Below, in pieces: positions 48,337 to 60,462 of a stretch of 64,000 bases of DNA. The stretch is taken from contig ARYC01017090.1 of assembly GCA_000711775.1 (NCBI GenBank), positions 1 through 64,000 of the forward strand, in the 5' to 3' direction. Within the stretch, counting starts at the first letter, position 1, and every line of letters begins with the position of its first letter. The position numbers and the translations under genes are program-made. The notes beneath the pieces are model-generated. The model saw only the letters and a program-made list of their open reading frames with translations, was not told the DNA's origin and did no database searches. The stretch is from Oxytricha trifallax. Taxonomy: Eukaryota; Ciliophora; Spirotrichea; Sporadotrichida; Oxytrichidae.

Positions 48337-50785
48337 ATGAGTCAAAATCAGGAATTGAGAAATTGCAAATACTGGTAATCAACAGATCATTGTTCACTTG
48401 TGTTTTCTTTGATTATTTGACAATCTATTTAATAATTTCTCTCATTATTTTTATAGTAATTAGAGATTTCATGTCTAAAGTCTAGTTGCGCATGAGCTTC
48501 ATCATGCTAAGGAATTGAGAAGTTAGGCACTATATGAGTAAGTTTTATTTACGAATTTTCTAAAGAAAACAACAAATATTTTGCAATTTTAATAGTTCTA
48601 TGATTTGAAATTCAGCAAAATTGAGATTAACTCTTAAATTTACAGCAATTTCGGAAGTGGTTCAAATAGAAGCAATAACAGCAACTAAAATAGAAATAAT
48701 GACTCTGCCTAGTTCAAGAAGAACAATTTGTCAGATGATCTCAATGAATTTAACTTTGATTTGGGTTTTACTATGAACTAGAGAAATCACAGGTAAAGAT
48801 CAATGTTCTATAAATTTAATCTATTTATTTGACCAATTAGCTTCTAAATCTACAAATATTCCTCAAATAAGATGAGATGTTTCTTTTACTTGAAATTCAA
48901 AATCATTTTAACCAATAATTTGGATTGTAGTTCCTGTCCGAAGCTTTATATTTATTTTATTTGCCTTAAATTTTTGAAGAAATAATATAATTACAACTTC
49001 GATTTCTCTACCCCTTTATTTAAAAACCTTTTTTTTAGATACAACTTTCAAATTTTACAATTTTACCAAGTCTCAATTCTCATTAGCAGTTATTAAAGTA
49101 TTTGTTGTTTTAATTAATAATTAATGTAATTTTCATGAAATTATTTGAATCTTTATCAAGATTTGAGAGTTAGTGGATGTTTAAATAATTATAAATTGGT
49201 TCATTTATTCTGATAGAGTTTTATAAAAATTGATAAATAAAATTTTTATAATTGGGCAGGAAAATCCCCCCCTTAAATTTATTAAAATTTGTGTGCCTAT
49301 AAATATTTGGGGGCAGAAACTACCCTTTCAATTATTTATATAGTTCTCATGGCTTGGACTAAATTTAAGAAAACTTTCCATCATCAAATAATTAATAATA
49401 AAACTTTGGAAATCGTTAAAATAGTACACATAACTCTTTCTCAGCATTGGCTCAGGAACTTCATTTCACTACTTGCCCTCTCTGCCAAGACTAAATAGTA
49501 TAGGAGTTTGCAGATGAGCATTTTATTAAATTAATGCATACTAAATCTTTTGATAAACAATTTCATAAATTATGTCTTAAATTAAACATCTCTCATAATG
49601 TAATGGAATACCAGAGAGAATTTAACCTCAGAGAATAGAGACTTCAAGTTTCAAATGCCCTTAATGTGCTTTAAGTTTTAACCACGAAGGAGAGTTTAAT
49701 GATCATTTGGAGGCTCACTAAATAGCAGATCTCGAAAGTGGTTATAACAATAATTCTGACGATATGCAAATTAATGATATTCCAAGTAAGGATGTTATCT
49801 GATACTAAAATATTTATGTTGACAGAATTTCCAATAAAAATTGTTGTCCCATGCAATATGATTATTGACAGAATATCTATTATAGATGCTTCTAGAAGAA
49901 ATCCTTTTGAAAATCCATAGAGCAGAAGAAGCTAAAGGCATGAGGAGGAGAGGAAAAGGTCTTCAGATCCAAGTAGATTTAATATTATTTTAAATCTATG
50001 ATAAAAAGCCTTTTTCTTAATTAAATTTATAAAGTATGATACTAGGTGGTAACCCTAATGATATAATAGGTGCTAGACAAGGGTCACAGAATAATAGCAG
50101 ACATAGAGAGCAAGCAAGATCTTAAAGATCATCTCATCATTCTTTAAGTTAAATACTAAATTCTTTAAGCGGTGGACATAGAGGAGCTAGAGGTATCTAA
50201 ATTATTCAGTAATAACCAAATGGAAGACTTATCAGTAAGTATACTACAAAAATTTTGCTTGAAATTCATCTCTAATTTAGTTCAGAATGATCCTAATATG
50301 CAACTGTATGCCTTAATGTCAGTCTTGAATCAAAGTTAGGGCAGAGCTGCCTTAGGTGATAATGTTCCAAACTTTGAGAACATGAATGAGCTATTTCATA
50401 AATATTTCATGTTATTATATTTTAAAAGAGCAGCAGATCTACGAGTATTTCGTAAGTGTCAACTCTATCATTAAAATCAATTCCTAATCCCCTTTATTAG
50501 ACAAATTTGGACTAAAAAATCAATCAGAAGCCTCTCTCAAGTGATATGATAGATTCACTTCCAGAAACAAAGTTCAAAAAGAATGAACATGCTCATTAAG
50601 CGAACAACAACGGAGTGTAGGACGAAGAAGAGACAAAGTGCTCGATTTGTCAGTGCAAGTATCTCGAGGGAGAAGACTTGAAGACTCTCACATGCTTCCA
50701 TAAGTATCACAAGGAATGCATTTCTGAGTGGCTTCACAGACAAAACTTCTGCCCTATCTGCAGAACTGAAATCAAAGTTTAATGA
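48337..50785 (+). CDS. zinc-finger/RING-H2 protein (C2H2-like fingers, C-terminal RING)
   Basis: Starts at the ATG at 48337 and ends at TGA 50783-50785. Pieces in order: an N-terminal exon (MSQNQELRNCKYW), a S/N-rich segment (48645-48790, FKKNNLSDDLNEFNFDLGF), C2H2-like fingers near 49470-49720 (CPLCQDQIVQEFADEHFIKL and CPQCALSFNHEGEFNDHLEA, each with the paired histidines), an arginine-rich linker, NDPNMQLYALMSVLNQSQGR near 50300, and a canonical RING-H2 at about 50638-50770 (CSICQCKYLEGEDLKTLTCF, HKYHKECISEWLH, CPICRTEIK). Probably an E3 ubiquitin ligase. The stretch 48800-49430 has no supported coding and may be intron or IES. Two frame changes inside the finger region are unresolved, so this gene may also carry IESs. 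Confidence 0.65.
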
Positions 50786-51070
50786 TTGCAAATTAAAGGA
50801 GTATCTAAATTTTAAAACTAGTGTTATGGTGTTAAGAAATTAAAGTAAAAGTTCTAATATCACGAATATTTACTTATTAATTTCTTTTAAGCAATTTAAT
50901 TACAATTTTTTATAAAGAAGAAAAAAGATTATACAATTAATTTGAAAAATAGTTTATTACTAAAATCTTAATTATAAATATTCTACTCATAATTTTCCCT
51001 TATAATCTATCCCTATTATTAATTTTAAGCTTAACAAAATAAAAATAGTGAAAGTTTGTAACACAACAAA

Positions 51071-54000
51071 ATGCAATATCTCTAATCTTAAAACACATAA
51101 TCGCTTAACTTGAGAGACACACTAACTTTGAAAAACTCACCCTCAATGCAAAATTTTGGCTTTTATTCTAAATAGTATAGTCAACTTATCTCACAAAGCA
51201 GTCTACTATCGATTAATAGTGCCTAAAACTTGGCAATATAGAATAAAATGCATAATGCAAATAATCAATAGCAGTAATTGTATGCTTAGAAAACATTGAC
51301 ACCCATTTTGAGTCCATAGTAAAGAAGATAAAATTTTAAGACTTTAAAAACTGGGTCAAGTTCTATGCAATCGTCAATGAGCTAGTAAGTTTATAATGAT
51401 TTTAGCAATTATTTAGGAACATAAATTAGCTTTAAGAGGCATATTAGTTAAGTTCACAACAACATTAAAGTCCAAATATCAGGAAATCAAAGTTTAAGGC
51501 TGTGAAATACATAAAATTAGGTCAGGGAGGGGACAGTTAAATTCACGAGAAAATAGCAAACCCACTCTTAAGTCTTGATAGGAATAGTTATGAAAAATTA
51601 AACATAAATGAAGATTTAAGTGAATTAGTATTGTAAAAGAGAGCTATTTCAGGGTCTAAAATAAAGAGGTTTCACACTAAAGATAACTTTAGCGCTTTAA
51701 CATCTCAAAATGATAGTAAATATTACAACTTAAAGTAGGTTTAATCTATTTATAGATAATCTAGTTTAAATTATTAAAGTATTTTTATGGTATTATATAT
51801 CTTTTATAAAATAAACATTTTATATAAAATTAAAAATTCTTTAAAGTATTTATTTTATTTAATTTCCTTTTAATTTCTCAATAACTCGATACCTTATTAT
51901 TCTTCAAATCTCTTTTTAAAATCATGGATACAAAAAGCTTTCATGATATTTTTAAAAATAAAAATATCTCAATTTTCAATTAATTTTGCATATACCTATA
52001 AATGCTATAAAAAATATAAACCCTTCCAAATCTTATAGTCGATTAATATTAAATAGGATGATATATTTTTTATAGATAATAGGGATGAAAAGCTTTTTCC
52101 ATCTTTGAAATAACAAGATCAAGCCAGAAAATTTAAGCAGCTAAATGCAATACCTGAAACTTCAGAATTTAAGTCTCCCAAAAATAACAGTTAAACTCTT
52201 AGCTCAAATGAGAACTTCTATTCAAAGCAAGGAACAATTTTTTAGAAAAATCCAAGTTTACTAAAGAGGTCGGAAAACTTTAGTTATTCATAGAATGTGC
52301 TAATAGAAGGTGCGATTACACACAACTATTTAGATATGAAATATTACCTGGTGTCTTTCAATAAAAATGTTGAAAAGAAAGCATTAGTTAACTAGAAAGA
52401 TTGCTTTGGAAGACCTGCAATCTTTTACTCTTCGTACTTTAGTAAATAAAAAAACTTATTTATAATATTGTTATTTCTATAGATGATTTGAAGCAAGTTG
52501 AATTACTCTTGAAAAGTGGATTTGACTTAAACGTAACTGATAGATAGAGAAGAAACCTTATTCATTACTTAGCAATTAAAGGCTCAGCACAAATGCTTTA
52601 GATTGTGACAGAGTACCTTAAGTACATTTCGAACCTACAAAACTAACTTTAAGCTTTTTTATGTTTAATTTATTCAAGCAATCAGTAAAACAACACGAGC
52701 TACAATTGGAGAGAAGAAAAATTCTGAAAAACTTTCAAACTAAGGTCACTAATTAAATCTAAGTCGAGGAAGAAATAGTTCATTAAATCAAAGAATAGCA
52801 AGCAATATTTCAGATTAACATAATTAATTGACTAAAAATATCCCATCAAACTTTTCATTAGAGAATTCGAGTCACCATTTCCCTCCTAATGAAAAACTAT
52901 TACAGCTTAGCTAGATGATTGATTAGTGCTTTAAAAATGAAAATGATGTCATAGAGTAATTACGTAAAAGGCAAGGGACTCTAAAGAAAAATGGTATGAA
53001 AGCTAGTAATATTAATGAAATAAATTATTGAAAATTAAAATATTACATATTCATAATATTGTAGGAATACATTAGATTTGGGAAATTAATTAATAATTAA
53101 ATAATAAATTCAATCAAATTCGTGGGAGTTAACCTTCTGGAAACCTAGGCAATATGGTACTTGTTCGATAGGGAATTCAAAATCAGCTGGACTTTAATAT
53201 TTGCGGTACCCCTCTATCGCATCCCTGAAGCGAGATAACTTCAGTTTAATTTTTGGTGATTTGTTTAGTTGATTTTAATGTCTAAATTAAACTGAAGTTA
53301 TCTCGCTTCAGGTATGAGATAGAGGGGTACCGCAAATATTAAAGTCCAGCTGATTTTGAATTCCCTATCGAACAAGTACCATATTGCCTAGGTTTCCAGA
53401 AAGTTAACTCCCACGAATTTGATTGAATTTATTATTTAATTATTAATTAATTTCCCAAATCAAATGTATTCCTACAATATTGAATTATTTAGTTAATTTA
53501 CAATTATTAACTAAAATAATGACGTCTTTTAGTTTAATTATCATTTTATCATTACTGATTTAGCCATAAATAAAGAAAGTTAATCCTTCTTTAAAAATAG
53601 AGAGGCTTTATTCGCACATTATTTATACATTCAATAAATTTAAGTCATCAATTTTTTCCATTTAATTATGAAATATATAATTATCATGAATTTCATAAAT
53701 CAAATGTTTTTTCATGATTAATTTTCCATTTTTATATGCCAATCACGTCATGTTTGTGTTAATTTATATAAAAATATATTCCTTTTCTTATAATAACGGA
53801 GATATTTAATCATTATCTATTGGAAGGGCTTTTAGTGAATAGAAATTCAAGTCTAAGGATTATATAGCCTTGACTTAATAGACTCACACCCATTAATTTA
53901 AACCTGAATTTCTACACTACAAAAGAAGTTTGGAATTTTCAGGGTCTCTTAAACACATAAATCAGCAAGATTCTAAAGGACTTACACCCTTACATGTAGC

Positions 54001-56585
54001 AGTTATAAACAGGAATCTAGAAATCATTATCTTTCTATTAAATAATGGAGCAAATCTTTTCTTAATTGATAATCGTAGAAAAATGGCAGTGGATTATATA
54101 AAAGTTGAAAATGAAGAAGACATAGAGGGGCATAAAATGCTGGCACTATTGCTTGAAAAGATGAAATATAAGGAAAGTCATTACTTTGAACATCTGGCTT
54201 TAAAGAAAATTAAGATTGATAAGAGTCACAGATTAATGTCCGAGTAAGAGTTGAAGCAGCCAACATCTCTGTAAAACGGAGGAAATCTCAAGCTATAATT
54301 GAATGAGAAAATTCTAGCGTCATTTAGTAATAAATTGTTGGAATCATTTCAATTCGGTTCTCACTCTGATAATGCCTTGCTATACTGTATAAGAATTAAT
54401 AATCTAGAGTTCTTCAAATACTTTGTCAAACGAAAAATAAGACTGTCAGTTATTGATGGATTAGGATTCAATTAATACTTTTCGCTAATTTAATAACAGT
54501 ATAAAAATTTGATTATTTATACTAAATGCTCTACATTATTGTGTTGCTTTTGATAGACTAGATTTTTTAAGGTTCCTCTTTCAGGATTTTTAGACAAAAT
54601 TAGTTAAAACATTGGACTAACTTGATGATATGATGTTTGAGACTGACAGAAAACATCATCGGACATAATCAGAAAATATCATAAACTAAAAGTCTATGTT
54701 ATAACCAATTGAAATAAGAATAGAGAAATTCTTCTGGGTTCAAGATGCACTTAAATGCCTTGATAAAGCTGCTCTAGTAGATGGAAATACGGTATTACAC
54801 AAAGCAAGTTAGATTGGTAATTTAGAAATGATTAACTTTATCATATAAACAGTCATTTAGCGAGAAAGACTCATAAAAACAGAGAAGGATTAGGGATATT
54901 TAAATCTTTCTGATGTGCTTGAATTTACTAATAATGTGAATTAAACTCCACTTTTCGTGGCTGCCAAGTACAATAACTTAGATTGCATAAGTTTCTTATA
55001 TGACCACGGAGCTAACATATATACAGTTGACAATAAAATGGAGAATGTATTGCATTACGCAATTTATAATGAGAATGAGTAGATGATTAAGTTCTTAGTC
55101 AACAAAGATTCAAAGTTTATGCTGAGAAGAGAGAAAAATATTTATGATAAAATTCCTATTGATTTGGAGAAAGCTTAAAAGTTTATGACTTGGCTCTATA
55201 CAATTTGGGATGCTGTTGACGGAGGAATCTCGAATTTGGTTGCAAGTTATGTCAAGTAAAGACTAATAAAATTTTTAACTTTATTTATAAAGAGCTTATG
55301 ATGTCAATCAGAAAAGACCAGGAGATCTTTATACTATTTTAATATTTATCTAAGAACTCCTCTTCATATTGCTGTTATCGGCCTGAAATTTGACATGGTA
55401 AAATTGTTGATATAGCTTGGAGCAGATCCGATAATAGTGGACATTTAAGGTCATAATTGTGAATTTTATCTATCTCATTCTTCTGATCCTAATGTAAAAA
55501 ATATCAGAAGACTACTACATAGAAGGATTTCAAAAGCAGTTATGAATAGCTAAGGGGAGAGTGGTTCTTAAAATAACCTAAATGAGTTATCTTTAAAAGG
55601 CTTGTCTATATGAATAATTAAATATTCACTTTTATTTCTTAAACCTTATAAATGATGATCCATTTAAGAATCAAAGTGATTTCGCTTCTGTAAGCAATCA
55701 GGTTGATGCTAGAAGCCAATTCTCTATACCAAAAGTGAATATAATCTCAGTTTAAGAAGGAGGTGACGATGTAGAGGAGAGGGAGAGAATGGATAAGTTA
55801 ATATGCGAAATGAACAATAAGCAGCTTAATATAGAGATATAGTAGCTTGATGAGCTCAAGATTAATTTTTAACAGGACATGACTCTAATACAAGAGAATT
55901 TAACTATGCCTTTTTATAAAATTTAGAGAAGCCTGAGGATAAACAAGTCATTACAGCATTAAGAAGGTCTTCAAGTCAAATGAATATTGAAAACATAAAC
56001 TTAAATCAAGAAGAATAGCTTTTGATAAGCCCTAAAAATAACTAAAGAAGAAGACGAACAAGTAAAGTTTAAGTTAGAAAGAATTCAGGGGGTGCATAAA
56101 CTCCTATATCTTCCAATTCATCCCCAGGTCGTAGAGGATCTCATAATACAAACTTTTTCCAACAAATTGATGTATAGTAAAATGGCTTTGTGGTAGCAGA
56201 CTAAGTAGTAGAAGCAATGAAAAGCATGAAATAATTATTGGATAGTAGAATTAAATTCAAAAACATGATTCATCATTTGGAAGTTGAAATGAAGGATTGC
56301 TTAATTACTGATGAAATATTCAAAACTTTAAACCCTTATTTTAATAAATAATTAGAATCGAGTTTACATCTTAAGATTTTTTAATAAAATAAGTAAGAGA
56401 CTTTATTTTTACTTAATATAAAAATATCATCAAAATAACCACACCTCAAATTAAAAAAAGTAATACTTGCTTATGAGGTCATTCTAATTTATATTTATTA
56501 TTTAAATGATATACATAAATAAGAGATCAATAAAATTAGTTAAAATGTAAATATTATGAAAAATTTACTATAGTTCTAACTATGA
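51071..56585 (+). CDS. large ankyrin-repeat protein with coiled-coil C-terminus, IES-interrupted
   Basis: Q/S-rich N-terminus from the ATG at 51071. Ankyrin units include QVELLLKSGFDLNVTDRQRR (52490), SKGLTPLHVAVINRNLEIII (53960), GNTVLHKASQIGNLEMINFI (54785), QTPLFVAAKYNNLDCISFLY (54940), MENVLHYAIYNENEQMIKFL (55040) and TPLHIAVIGLKFDMVKLLIQ (55350). The C-terminus has acidic helices and a coiled coil (KLICEMNNKQLNIEIQQLDE, IKFKNMIHHLEVEMKDCLI). Introns such as 52451-52491 (GTAAAT...CTATAG) and about 55258-55290 keep frame. A 12-bp pointer defines an IES at 51761-52068, and a gap of about 800 bp with a palindrome splits the repeats at 53.0-53.8 kb. Ankyrin identity is sure. That both halves form one gene is inferred from frame and content. 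Confidence 0.7.
51761..52068. other. IES in the ankyrin gene, 12-bp pointer TTTATAGATAAT
   Basis: TTTATAGATAAT occurs at 51749-51760 and 52069-52080. Removing 320 bp leaves a 40-nt intron (GTAAATATTAC...CTATTTATAG) whose acceptor lies within the pointer; splicing it joins AAT GAT A to AT AAT AGG GAT in phase. The insert is AT-rich with no coding. Confidence 0.7.
53055..53481. repeat. 427-bp palindrome inside the ankyrin locus
   Basis: Arms of about 185 bp with a few mismatches, ends AATATTGTAGG / CCTACAATATT, loop near 53245-53285. Arms carry a GC-richer block (GGTACCCCTCTAT). Flanked by noncoding AT-rich DNA to 53820. Unrelated in sequence to the other foldbacks. It lies within a larger candidate IES bounded by TGAA (53015-53018, 53836-53839), whose removal keeps frame; that pointer is weak. 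Confidence 0.7.
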
Positions 56586-56865
56586 AAGAAATTATTAAAT
56601 TTATTGGTAAATGAATATAAAATTAGTCTGAATATATTTATAGTTCAAGAATATTGTTTAAAATAAATCTCATTATTTTAAGGTTTAACTCTGATGAGAT
56701 AATTTGCAAAAATTTAGCAATGAGTATAATGATTTAACAGACTAAAATAACACTTTTTAAATTTCATTCTAAATTTAAATTTTTCTATTTAAAATATCAT
56801 TATATATGAAAATATTTTTGCTAAATAAATATTATCGATTTTAACTTGCTGGAATGTATGCACAT

Positions 56866-58577
56866 TCATACTTTAGCCTTTGAAAGTGCTTTTAATTGGG
56901 GGTTTGATAGAATTTTGCTCCAGAAGCTAGCGGTTTGATGTGCATTATTAATTTCCATGATGTTGAATTGTTACATTACTCTTGAGTAGATCTTAAGTTT
57001 TTCATCTTTGAATTTTGGAATGACTGTTTCTCCTAGGTTGATAGTAATGACTTCAAATATTGTAAGAATAAAAAATCTTAAAATTTAATCATAGATAGAA
57101 AGAGATGTTATGAAGAGCAATAGCTGCTACAAGCTATCAATTTCTCTTTCAGACTATAAAAATATTAAGGCAAGTAAATCTAACTTACAACTTCAATTGT
57201 ATTCAACATGCCATTAGTATCCTTATCTCCTTTCAAGAGAGTTCTTATGGTTTTCTTACCAGTATTGACATTTTCAAGGTCAGTTTATGTGTTTTTCTTT
57301 TTTCCCTCAAGTTTCTTAATTTAACCCTCAATTTGTTCTCTTGACTGAAGAGCAGTCTGTAGAGCTTACAAATCATAAATCTCTCCCTTGCACCAATGAT
57401 ACATGTCATCGAATGGATTCTTTAAATTTTCGATCAAATGAGCCATCTAATCTTTGATGATGTCCTTTGAATCTGGTTCGGTTATAATCAGTTTTCTTGG
57501 ATTTTTCTCAGTATAAGTCATCATGTTTATCTCCTCGTAGTTGTCTAGGACTCGATAAAGAACCTTGTAATTAGAGATTTACGAGTCCTTGATTCCTTTG
57601 AAGTTTTCAATGGTTTTCTTCATTCCCTTAAGTTGGGGAAGAACTTTCTTAATGAAAAATAGTCCATCAACTGAAACATTACTGAACTTTTCTTTTTGTT
57701 CCATGTCGTACATTCTTTCATTAATATCGCAGGCTTTTCTTAATCTATCGAGGATTGCAACTGTTGGCATTTTGGTTAATCTGTGTAGAAGCTTTTCGAC
57801 ATCTCCATTTGGCCTTGAAAACATTTGGAATTCTTCTGCGTTGATAATGAAATCATAGTTTGCCAATTTTCTCAAGAACCTTTCAAGATAGTATTATAAG
57901 AAAAATAAAAATAGCAAGTATCTTCTCTCCTTGATGAATGCGATCTCCTTATTTCCCTAAAAAGATTAATCATCAAGACATCAAACTTACAAGAGTCTTC
58001 TTTGGTGGAAGTTTAGGAATATAGCAAGCTGGGAATCGAACCAGCAGAACATTGTAAAGAGCATTGAAATGACTGTATCTTCTTTGACCTTCCCATTTAC
58101 CGATTTTATCCACTCCTTTAACCATATAAACAACGCTGTCGCCAATTAATTTTGGATGAGAGACTGAGTAATCAAAGTTGTCCTCTTCAAAGTTTGAAGT
58201 ATTTTCATTTCCTTCTAGAGCCCCACTTGCAGAAGCCGAAGCAAGCGCCTTCATTTCATCTGGACTCCCTCCTTCTTCTTTGTCTTCAAATTTCACATCA
58301 TCATCAAAAGTTGGTTTGAAATCATTTTTAGGAGAGTCTTTCTTTGCTTTAGATTTCGATGAGAACTTAATTTCCTCTTCGGAATCAGATGATTTCTTTG
58401 GAGAATCAAGCTTAATTTCCTCTTCTACTTCAACATGCTATTTTTTGGGAGGTTGAGATTTGGTTGTTTCTTCTTACTAACTTGGTGTTGCTTAATATTC
58501 TATAATAAAAAATAAGAGCTAAAATAATTACCTTGCTCATCATCGGAGTCATCAAAGAGCTTTCTCTTGCGTTCCAT
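56866..58577 (-). CDS. PX-BAR sorting nexin
   Basis: Endosomal membrane-remodelling protein of the SNX family. The acidic/serine-rich N-terminus starts at the ATG at 58577 (MERKRKLFDDSDDEQ) with a 32-nt intron. The PX domain follows (VSHPKLIGDSVVYMVKGVDK, GKWEGQRRYSHFNALYNVL, PACYIPKLPPKK), with the phosphoinositide-binding RRY and the PPK loop. A second intron near 57988-57961 leads to KEIAFIKERRYYLERFLRKL and the end of PX. A BAR-like helical region runs to TGA 56866 (RLRKACDINERMYDMEQKEK, QLKGMKKTIENFKG, KFKDEKLKIYSRVMQQFN). A 22-bp IES splits the conserved ERRYYLERF motif. An intron near 57190-57120 is likely. Subtype within SNX1/2/4-like proteins cannot be decided. Confidence 0.87.
57895..57916. 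other. 22-bp IES in the sorting nexin, pointer ATACT
   Basis: On the minus strand ATACT flanks a T-rich 22-mer (plus AGTAT at 57890-57894 and 57917-57921). Deleting 27 bp changes an interrupted PX helix into KERRYYLERFLRKL, the family consensus. There is no GT donor at the 5' edge, so a splice is excluded. Frame is kept either way because 27 is a multiple of three. Confidence 0.7.
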
Positions 58578-58705
58578 TTTAGATATCTATTTTATTTGTT
58601 ATATTTATTAATTTAATATCTAATCAGATATTTTATGTTTCAAATGTCAAGACTAAATAAGCTATCATTAAAGTTAAAGCAAAATTATTAATTATTAAAA
58701 CTATA

Positions 58706-60344
58706 TCACATACTCTTTGAAGCATATTCTGGAACAAAATTAGCTCCTCCACCTGGTAATCCATAAACACCCCCTCTATAGAAAACTTCTAATTGTTCTC
58801 CTATAATTGGATCAATAATATCCATAGCTTTTGTGAAGTATTTGCTTTGAAGAGTCTTTTATACAATTGTGAACTTCTTTTCCATCAATTCCTTAGGTTT
58901 TGGTACTCTCTTCAAAATATAGGATACAGCTTAAGAATTGGCATAAAGGGATCGAGCACCCCATTCCCAGTTCAAAAGTTGCTTGATAACTTTCATTCCT
59001 AAAAATTCCAAATCCTCAAATGGAACATCAGTCTCTTTTATTAAGAAGTTGACTGAAGAATTTTCATCCCCCATCTCTGGGAAGTTTTATGGAGTCGTAA
59101 TATTTCCGAAAGCTCTTCTTATAAATTCATTGAACTTTTCTTTAGATTCCTCGTCCTTAACTTTTAAAAGCATTCTCATAGCATTTAATGAAGCCTTTTT
59201 TAAGTCTAAGTCCTACGATTTAAAAGTGGCTAACCAGGATTTCATAACATCAAGATTGTGTATAAAATACTCAAATAGTGATTCTTTTTTCTAGAAGAAA
59301 AAGAACATGCAAGTGACAGCTGTCTCTTGCTCCCTAGTATTTTTGGAAGAAATCAAGTTTCTGAAATAATAAATATAATCATCACTCTTTAAAGGATTGA
59401 ATACATGATCATTCACAGAGTAGACAAAAGCTGAAAGAGTTACTAAGTTATTAGTAATAAAGCCATATTGATCCTCACCATACTTAAACTTCTCGAACAG
59501 TTTTGGTAAGAATTGTTATTTGGTTAATAGCATTGAAGTCCATTTGTTTTGCCCAAGTAATGCTACAAAGTCCATTACTGCCATTTAAGTAAGTATATCA
59601 TAAGAGAAGAAATCACCAAGCACTTAATCAATGATAGGCTCTACTATCTTAGAAATCTCTGGAGATATCATAGCTAGTTTGCATGTTAGTTCAAAATATC
59701 TCACTTAAACAACTGTGTTTTATGCCTAAGTCCCTTCGACAAGTATCTTCTAAAGTTACTCTTCTGATTCTTTTAAAATTTCTGGGTTTGTTTCATGAAT
59801 CTGTTTGATTAAGGTAAGCAAAACTTCAAGAGCATGCTAGAAAATTCTAGTCTCCTCGTGACTCATCATGTAACACATTGCCATAACAATTAGTTAAAGA
59901 TTCTCGATACCCACTTAATTTGTTACTGGTTTGTCAGACTTAGCACTAATCGAAGTTTTATTTAAGTACAATGATTTAGTTGCCTTCATAATCTCATCTT
60001 AAACATCAAAATCAGTAATTTAATGCAAGTTTTCAATCTTTAAGAGGTTCAAGAAAGGTCCCTATAATCTTTGCTAGTAAAATTGAACTTAGGAAAATTT
60101 GGTTAAAGTTTTAGCAAAAACTCTTTTCTTTTTCAAGCTATCTTTAGGCTCTTCAGGAATTGTTAGAACATACTCTATTAATTGATCCAAAGTAATTTCC
60201 TATATAAGTGTAAATTTTTAAGAGACAATTTACATTTTATTGCATTAGAGTTTCAAGTTCTTAATACTTAGCTTTCTCAAGATAGCTACTAATTGCCAAG
60301 CAAGTAATTTCTAATAAATCTAAGGGTTAGTTTACAAGTGCCAT
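58706..60344 (-). CDS. PSMD5: 26S proteasome assembly chaperone PSMD5/S5b-like ARM protein
   Basis: Alpha-helical ARM/HEAT protein from the ATG at 60344 to TGA 58706. Helices include DLLEITCLAISSYLEKAKYQ, QLIVMAMCYMMSHEE, VRYFELTCKLAMISPEISK, QMAVMDFVALLGQNKW. The C-terminal block, DLEFLGMKVIKQLLNWEWGA, LEVFYRGGVYGLPGGGANFV, corresponds to the last repeats and glycine-rich end of PSMD5/S5b. One intron lies at about 60230-60200 (GTAAATTG...TATAG). Length about 530 residues fits the family (about 500). PSMD5 chaperones base assembly of the 19S particle through Rpt subunits. The call rests on fold and the C-terminal block; another ARM protein is possible. Confidence 0.62.
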
Positions 60345-60462
60345 TTCTGATATCAATATTTTGATAAATTAATTGTAATTTATCTATTAACCAAACTTTG
60401 TGGTATAAAGTTATTGGATAATAAATTAATTGGGATATTTATAAAACAAATAAATTTTTATA

